A stretch of 38,740 nucleotides of DNA from Bacillota bacterium. GTDB taxonomy: Bacteria > Vulcanimicrobiota > JAJTBE01. The stretch lies in contig JAJTBE010000041.1 in NCBI GenBank assembly GCA_021287065.1, positions 1 through 38,740 on the forward strand, read 5' to 3'. The notes beneath the pieces were generated by a model, which did no database searches, was not told the origin of the DNA, and saw only the letters and a program-made list of their open reading frames with translations. Both the position numbers and the translations under genes were made by a program. Below are positions 35,277 through 38,740 of the stretch, one piece after another (position 1 is the first letter of the stretch; each line of letters starts with the position of its first letter).

Positions 35277-36245
35277 ATGCGTTCGATTATTCTTGCAGCA
35301 GGATTCGGAACCCGCCTGCTTCCTGTTACCGAAAAAATACCAAAAGCTCTTGTCCCCATCGTCAACATCCCCATAATCGATATTCAGGCAGACTATATGA
35401 AAAGAGCCGGAGCGGAAGCTGTAGGCATTAATGTGCACCACCACAGGGAAATGATGCTTTCACACCTGAACAGTCTGAAAATCGGAATTGAAATAACCGC
35501 CAAAACAGAAGATGTGATTCTGGACACAGGCGGCGGACTTGCCAATTTCAGGGATTTTATCGGAAACGAGCCGGATTTCATAGCTTACAACTGCGATATT
35601 TTAACCGATGCAGATCCCCTGAAAATGATGGAAATTCACAGAGAAAACGATTCGATGGCAACACTTGTCCTTCTGGACAACGGAGCAAGAAACGGCATTC
35701 TCGTTGATAAAAACCGCAATATCCTCGACATAGCAGGCAGACTTGGCGTAGAAGCCTCTGAGGGCAGCAGACTCCTTTACGGCGCAGGTATTTTTATTTA
35801 CAAAAACGAGATATTCCGGCATATTCCGCCAGCAGACTCCCCCTACCCCCTTGTGCCCGAACTGATGAAGCTCATCAAAAACAAAACAGGCCTGGTGAAA
35901 GCCTGCATTATGGATGAACTCAACGGACCCGGAGAGGCAAAACCCTACTGGAGGGACATCGGAAGCCTGAAATCATATCTGGAAATGCACAGGGACATTC
36001 TGGAAACGGGAGTTTTCAGCATTCCGGGGTTTAAAAAACCGGAAAATGGCATCCTGATTGATAAAAGCAGCAAAATCCCGGAAAACACCGCTTTCTCAGG
36101 TTTTGCTTCCATCGGTGAAGGATGTTCAATCGGGAGAAATGTGGAACTTTCAGACATTGTTGCAATCAGCGGAGCAATAATACCCAAAAACGCAAAGATC
36201 AGCAATTCCATCATATTTGAAAACAAGGTCTTAAAAACAGACTGA
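35277..36245 (+). CDS. NDP-sugar nucleotidyltransferase with C-terminal left-handed beta-helix
   Basis: A 322-residue mannose-1-phosphate guanylyltransferase/RmlA-like enzyme. The N-terminal Rossmann-like domain has LAAGFGTRLLPVTEKIPKAL, the nucleotide and PPi site, then YNCDILTDAD, metal-binding Asp, and YGAGIFIYKNEIF. The C-terminal part (about 250-315) has hexapeptide-type steps: GFASIGEGCSIGRNVELSDI and ISGAIIPKNAKISNSII. It should make an NDP-hexose from sugar-1-phosphate for envelope glycans; GDP-mannose would fit the GT39-like gene in the window, but the specificity is not readable. The ATG follows directly on the activase stop (TAAATG), an odd pairing of functions in one operon. Confidence 0.85.
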   Translation: MRSIILAAGFGTRLLPVTEKIPKALVPIVNIPIIDIQADYMKRAGAEAVGINVHHHREMMLSHLNSLKIGIEITAKTEDVILDTGGGLANFRDFIGNEPDFIAYNCDILTDADPLKMMEIHRENDSMATLVLLDNGARNGILVDKNRNILDIAGRLGVEASEGSRLLYGAGIFIYKNEIFRHIPPADSPYPLVPELMKLIKNKTGLVKACIMDELNGPGEAKPYWRDIGSLKSYLEMHRDILETGVFSIPGFKKPENGILIDKSSKIPENTAFSGFASIGEGCSIGRNVELSDIVAISGAIIPKNAKISNSIIFENKVLKTD

Positions 36246-36545
36246 TTACAAAGAGCCTTCATCGTCGGGGAAGAGAAGGTCTGCATCGTCAGCTTCCATA
36301 AGCTGGTATTGGGCGTAGCCTTTCTTTTTTGTGTCGAGAGGGGAACAGACAAGTTTAACGGATTCAGTTACAGGATGTGTTTTGATGGTTGTATATGCTC
36401 TTACGATAGCTGCTATGGTTGCTTCCTGAAAAACAAGAACCCCTTCCGGGGTTTCTATTGATGTTCTGATATGTCTGTGTCCGGGAGGAACTCCCATAGA
36501 CACAGACATTATATCGCTATTCTTATATACTTTGAATTCCGGCAT
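36246..36545 (-). CDS. Small conserved-looking protein of unknown function
   Basis: A 99-residue product. GTG 36554 is open, but the AGGTG eight bases before ATG 36545 favours MPEFKVYKNSD as the start. The sequence looks like a compact beta-rich domain (TSIETPEGVLVFQEATIAAI, ESVKLVCSPLDTKKKGYAQY) with an acidic tail (EADDADLLFPDDEGSL). It has no signal peptide, membrane segment or metal motif, and I recognise no family. Its stop codon directly abuts that of the nucleotidyltransferase on the other strand. It lies upstream-to-downstream behind the PotA-like gene, with 86 bases between, and may share its transcript only if readthrough occurs. Confidence 0.55.
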   Translation of the reverse strand: MPEFKVYKNSDIMSVSMGVPPGHRHIRTSIETPEGVLVFQEATIAAIVRAYTTIKTHPVTESVKLVCSPLDTKKKGYAQYQLMEADDADLLFPDDEGSL

Positions 36546-36631
36546 TATCGGCACACCTAATTAAGAGAAAGAACTTTCTCTTTTTCCCTGATTCTGCCTG
36601 TTGCTTCTCCTGATGAAGACGATGTGTTCAG

Positions 36632-37726
36632 TCAGGTTTTTACCAGTTTCAGCGATTCCGGCATACAGTGGAGGAATATATCGTCCCCTTCAGCCAGAGG
36701 TGCGAAATTGGATTCGTCTTCCTGAAAAACAAGATTCTGCCTTGATACGAGTATGTGAACATTCCCGTTGAGGCGGACATCATAATGGAATACATCGCCG
36801 AGGAAGCGGACATCGGCAATAGCTCCCTTGAGCACATTATCCGCTCTGTTGTCGGGTTTGCGTGAAAGCCAGAGGCGTTCGGGTCTGATGGAGACTTCCA
36901 GCTCGTCGCCGGCTTTGCAGGGAACACCGTTTTTCCGTGCTTTCAGATGAATACCGCCAAGGTTGAGATTGATAATATCCGAGGTAATATCTTTGACAGA
37001 AACCTTGAGGAAGTTTGACACACCGATAAAATCCGCTACGAAACGGGTCTTGGGGTGTTCGTAGATCTCATAGGGTTTGCCGACCTGTTCGATTCTGCCT
37101 TCATTCATAACGGCAATACGGTCGGACATAGAGAGGGCTTCTTCCTGATCGTGGGTAACAAGGATGAAGGTAATGCCCAGTTTTTCCTGAAGCTGCTTTA
37201 ATTCTACCTGCATGCTTTTGCGGAGTTTCTGGTCGAGAGCGCCGAGAGGCTCATCGAGTAAAAGGACTTCCGGTTCGTTGACGAGAGCGCGGGCTAATGC
37301 AACCCTCTGCTGCTGTCCGCCAGACATCTGCTGTATGCGGCGTTTTTCAAAACCTGAAAGCCTGACCAGTTCGAGTATGTCGGAAACTTTCTGTTTGATT
37401 GTTTCCTTAGGTACATTCTTTTGTACAAGCCCAAATGCCACATTGTCATAAACATTCATATGCGGAAAAAGGGCATAATTCTGGAAAACAGTGTTAACAA
37501 GCCTTTTGTACGGTGGTTTGCCGTTAACTTTTTCCCCGCAAATAAAAATCTCACCGGAGCTGGGCTGCTCGAAACCGCCGATAAGGCGCAGCGTTGTTGT
37601 CTTTCCGCATCCCGAGGGACCCAGAAGTGAGAAAAATTCACCCTTGTTAATCTCAAGATTAACACTTTTTACTGCTTCGACATCGCCGAAAAAGCGGCGA
37701 ACGTCTTTTAATACTACATGACTCAT
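36632..37726 (-). CDS. potA: PotA-type ABC transporter ATP-binding protein
   Basis: ATG 37726 is chosen because GGGTG stands six bases upstream; two further in-frame starts (37732, 37843) lack proper spacing. The 364-residue product has Walker A GPSGCGKTT (36-44), VFQNYALFPHMNV, signature MSGGQQQRVALARAL, Walker B VLLLDEPLGALD, switch VTHDQEEALSMSDR, and a C-terminal TOBE domain (DELEVSIRPERLWLSRKPDN). This is the spermidine/putrescine import ATPase type; PRFVADFIGVSNFL-like TRFVADFIGVSNFL is typical. The usual potB, potC and potD are not downstream: the next gene is a small unknown. It is either an orphan or serves a distant permease. Confidence 0.85.
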   Translation of the reverse strand: MSHVVLKDVRRFFGDVEAVKSVNLEINKGEFFSLLGPSGCGKTTTLRLIGGFEQPSSGEIFICGEKVNGKPPYKRLVNTVFQNYALFPHMNVYDNVAFGLVQKNVPKETIKQKVSDILELVRLSGFEKRRIQQMSGGQQQRVALARALVNEPEVLLLDEPLGALDQKLRKSMQVELKQLQEKLGITFILVTHDQEEALSMSDRIAVMNEGRIEQVGKPYEIYEHPKTRFVADFIGVSNFLKVSVKDITSDIINLNLGGIHLKARKNGVPCKAGDELEVSIRPERLWLSRKPDNRADNVLKGAIADVRFLGDVFHYDVRLNGNVHILVSRQNLVFQEDESNFAPLAEGDDIFLHCMPESLKLVKT

Positions 37727-38003
37727 AATCATCACCCGCCCGCTGGATTTAATGAAGTGGCCTTCATATAAATTCTTCCCCGCTTCCTTTTTAGTTGGTT
37801 TTGGGAGAGATGAATAAATGTTTGACAAAAAATTATATTGCAAACAATTGGGGAATATACTTTTCCAATACCCCCCGAATCCCTTTTTTGCCTTTTAAAA
37901 AAATATTTTACTCAAACATTGATACTACAGGGTTTGAAGGCAGAAATGAGATAAACTTCACAAATATATTAAATCAATTAACATTAATTTAATATACGTC
38001 CTG

Positions 38004-38087
38004 AAAACCTATGCCCCAAAGGGGTTTCAACCCTGCAGGGCGAGGCATGGATGACCTGCATGCCAACATTCATGCCTTTCAGGTTTT
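38004..38087. repeat. Branched inverted-repeat element
   Basis: AAAACCT (38004-38010) and AGGTTTT (38081-38087) close a region containing CCCC-AAA-GGGG (38014-38024), the palindrome CCCTGCAGGG (38031-38040) and GGCATG/CATGCC (38044-38049, 38059-38064; a second CATGCC at 38071). This could form a multi-armed RNA or cruciform about 280 bases upstream of potA. A folded leader of potA or a dispersed palindromic repeat are both possible. Confidence 0.45.
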
Positions 38088-38206
38088 AAGAGTTAATTGA
38101 AAGGCTTTTTGAGATAAAAGTCAATAGATTTCCGGTATTTTTAAAAATAATTTCAAAAAGATATGACATCATTTCGGATTTTCAGATTTTTTACCGGAGA
38201 TAGAGC

Positions 38207-38387
38207 CAATGCCACTGAATTAGCAAAAACCGCTCCAATCCAAATCCCCAATACTCCTGTTTTTCAAGGAGGGAGGTTCGGAGGAAAACTTTTTTCAAAA
38301 AGTTTCCTCCGGGAGTTAGGCAAACAGTTATGATTCTCATAAGTGAATCAGATAAATTCATGACTTAATTCATGGGTATTGGCCTAA
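38207..38387. repeat. Dispersed intergenic repeat, short copy
   Basis: Second copy of the element at 11645-11930, same orientation. It keeps the left block (38207-38228), the 27-base block ending GGTTCGGAGG (38258-38284), the palindrome and the right tail. Its two GGAGG sites are fused, with the roughly 105-base middle missing. As a result GGAGGAAAACTTTTT pairs with AAAAAGTTTCCTCC in one strong hairpin (about 38280-38310). Confidence 0.8.
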
Positions 38388-38505
38388 TCTCCACCTTCCA
38401 GCAAATATGGGAAATCCTGTAAGGGAGAGCCTATGTGATCTCCCGCAACACCCTCTGACCAACCGCCAGAAAACCAAAGAACCACAAGCCCCGTCAGCTT
38501 TGGCG

Positions 38506-38545
38506 TTTTATTTCCACTTATTCGGAGGATTTTCGGACATAGGTT
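38506..38545. repeat. 40-bp direct repeat, copy A
   Basis: TTTTATTTCCACTTATTCGG and the following 20 bases match 38701-38740 at about 36 of 40 positions. The period is 195 bases. Copy A contains GGAGGATTTTCGGACATAGG; copy B has GGAGAGTTTTCGGACATAGG. Confidence 0.75.
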
Positions 38546-38700
38546 TGTGTCGCGGGCGGACCTGCGGGTCCGCGTCGGGCTTACAAAGCCCTCCTACAAT
38601 CCCTTGCCAAGCTTATGGTTATTAGGTTTGCTGGCGGTTGTTGTTTGGTTTTGAGACCCGGGGGACAGGCGGGACGCCTGCGATCCGGCAGTCGTTTGTG

Positions 38701-38740
38701 TTTTATTTCCGCATATTCGGAGAGTTTTCGGACATAGGTT
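38701..38740. repeat. 40-bp direct repeat, copy B (cut by window end)
   Basis: Partner of 38506-38545. The match runs to the last base, so the repeat continues beyond the window and may belong to a longer tandem array. Confidence 0.75.

Larger units (their letters stand above)
37727..38740. other. Gene-free, repeat-rich region at the right edge
   Basis: No frame here looks like a gene. Bases 37727-38003 are AT-rich and should contain the potA promoter; I can name no further element. From 38004 on the region is built of inverted repeats, a copy of the dispersed repeat, and a longer direct repeat, each listed separately. Bases 38523-38700 are GC-rich with short hairpins (GCGGACC/GGTCCGC around 38556-38575; GGGCTT/AAGCCC around 38577-38591). 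A TCCGGTA/TACCGGA pair brackets about 38142-38198. Confidence 0.6.

Noticed and set aside
37795..37992. 65-codon plus-strand frame upstream of potA
   Set aside because: AT-rich, no ribosome site, no hydrophobic or family pattern; it overlaps the promoter region of potA.
38407..38625. 72-codon frame in the right-edge repeats
   Set aside because: It runs through the direct repeat and GC-rich hairpins; such translations of dispersed repeats are commonly mispredicted as proteins.
38506..38740. CRISPR array
   Set aside because: Only two 40-base units with a 155-base gap and imperfect identity; CRISPR spacers are about 30-40 bases and no cas gene is present.

Overview
The window (about 43% GC by eye, dense genes on both strands, mostly Shine-Dalgarno starts) looks like the chromosome of a Gram-negative-type (diderm) bacterium. 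It carries a 2000-residue TamB-like protein, type IV pilus assembly genes, Lol/MacB-type and polyamine-type ABC ATPases, lipoproteins and many TPR and receiver/PAS proteins. The mix (pilM-pilB-pilC with a receiver and a TPR protein, minor pseudopilins, cytidylate-kinase-like protein, DUF4127, DUF2877, CoA-dehydratase activase) suggests an uncultivated anaerobic lineage of the Riflebacteria/Wallbacteria kind. That placement is inference; nothing here fixes the taxonomy. I saw no rRNA, tRNA, CRISPR array, phage genes or intact transposase.

Layout. 1-471: end of a gene with tandem HARE-HTH domains. 468-2179 (minus): BMP-type solute-binding protein and a prepilin, coupled by an ATGA overlap. 2211-4491: Gly/Pro-repeat lipoprotein with a structured upstream region and a clear terminator, a DUF2877 protein, and a degenerate receiver. 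4965-10915 (plus): type IV pilus cluster pilM, pilB, pilC, receiver, TPR membrane protein, pseudopilin, with a strikingly structured 250-bp gap between pilB and pilC. 10937-15408 (minus): a possible methyltransferase, a repeat-rich gap (dispersed repeat plus MITE-like element), a receiver with five PAS domains and no output domain, and a cytidylate-kinase-like protein. 15515-18444 (plus): two TPR proteins. 18531-21634: a small exported protein, a radical SAM/SPASM enzyme with a PqqD-like N-terminus, and a protein with a bacterial annexin repeat. 21935-27943: TamB-like giant. 27930-32551 (minus): GT39/PMT-like glycosyltransferase, lipoprotein, DUF4127 protein, LolD/MacB-type ATPase. 32803-34321 (minus): a BldC/excisionase-type HTH protein and a PilB paralogue lacking catalytic residues. 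Across a phased-repeat intergenic region lie (plus, 34473-36245) a CoA-dehydratase activase and a nucleotidyltransferase. 36246-37726 (minus): a small unknown and an orphan PotA-type ATPase. 37727-38740: no gene, a mosaic of inverted and dispersed repeats.

How they fit together. The central theme is envelope and pilus biology: prepilins, pilus motor parts, a degenerate pilus ATPase paralogue, TamB, a protein mannosyltransferase-like enzyme, lipoproteins and ABC ATPases. A second theme is signalling proteins that have lost standard parts: a receiver without its phosphorylation pocket and a receiver-PAS protein without an output domain. The strongest leads are the single-repeat annexin protein, the catalytically altered PilB paralogue behind an HTH gene with helically phased upstream boxes, and the intergenic repeat families.
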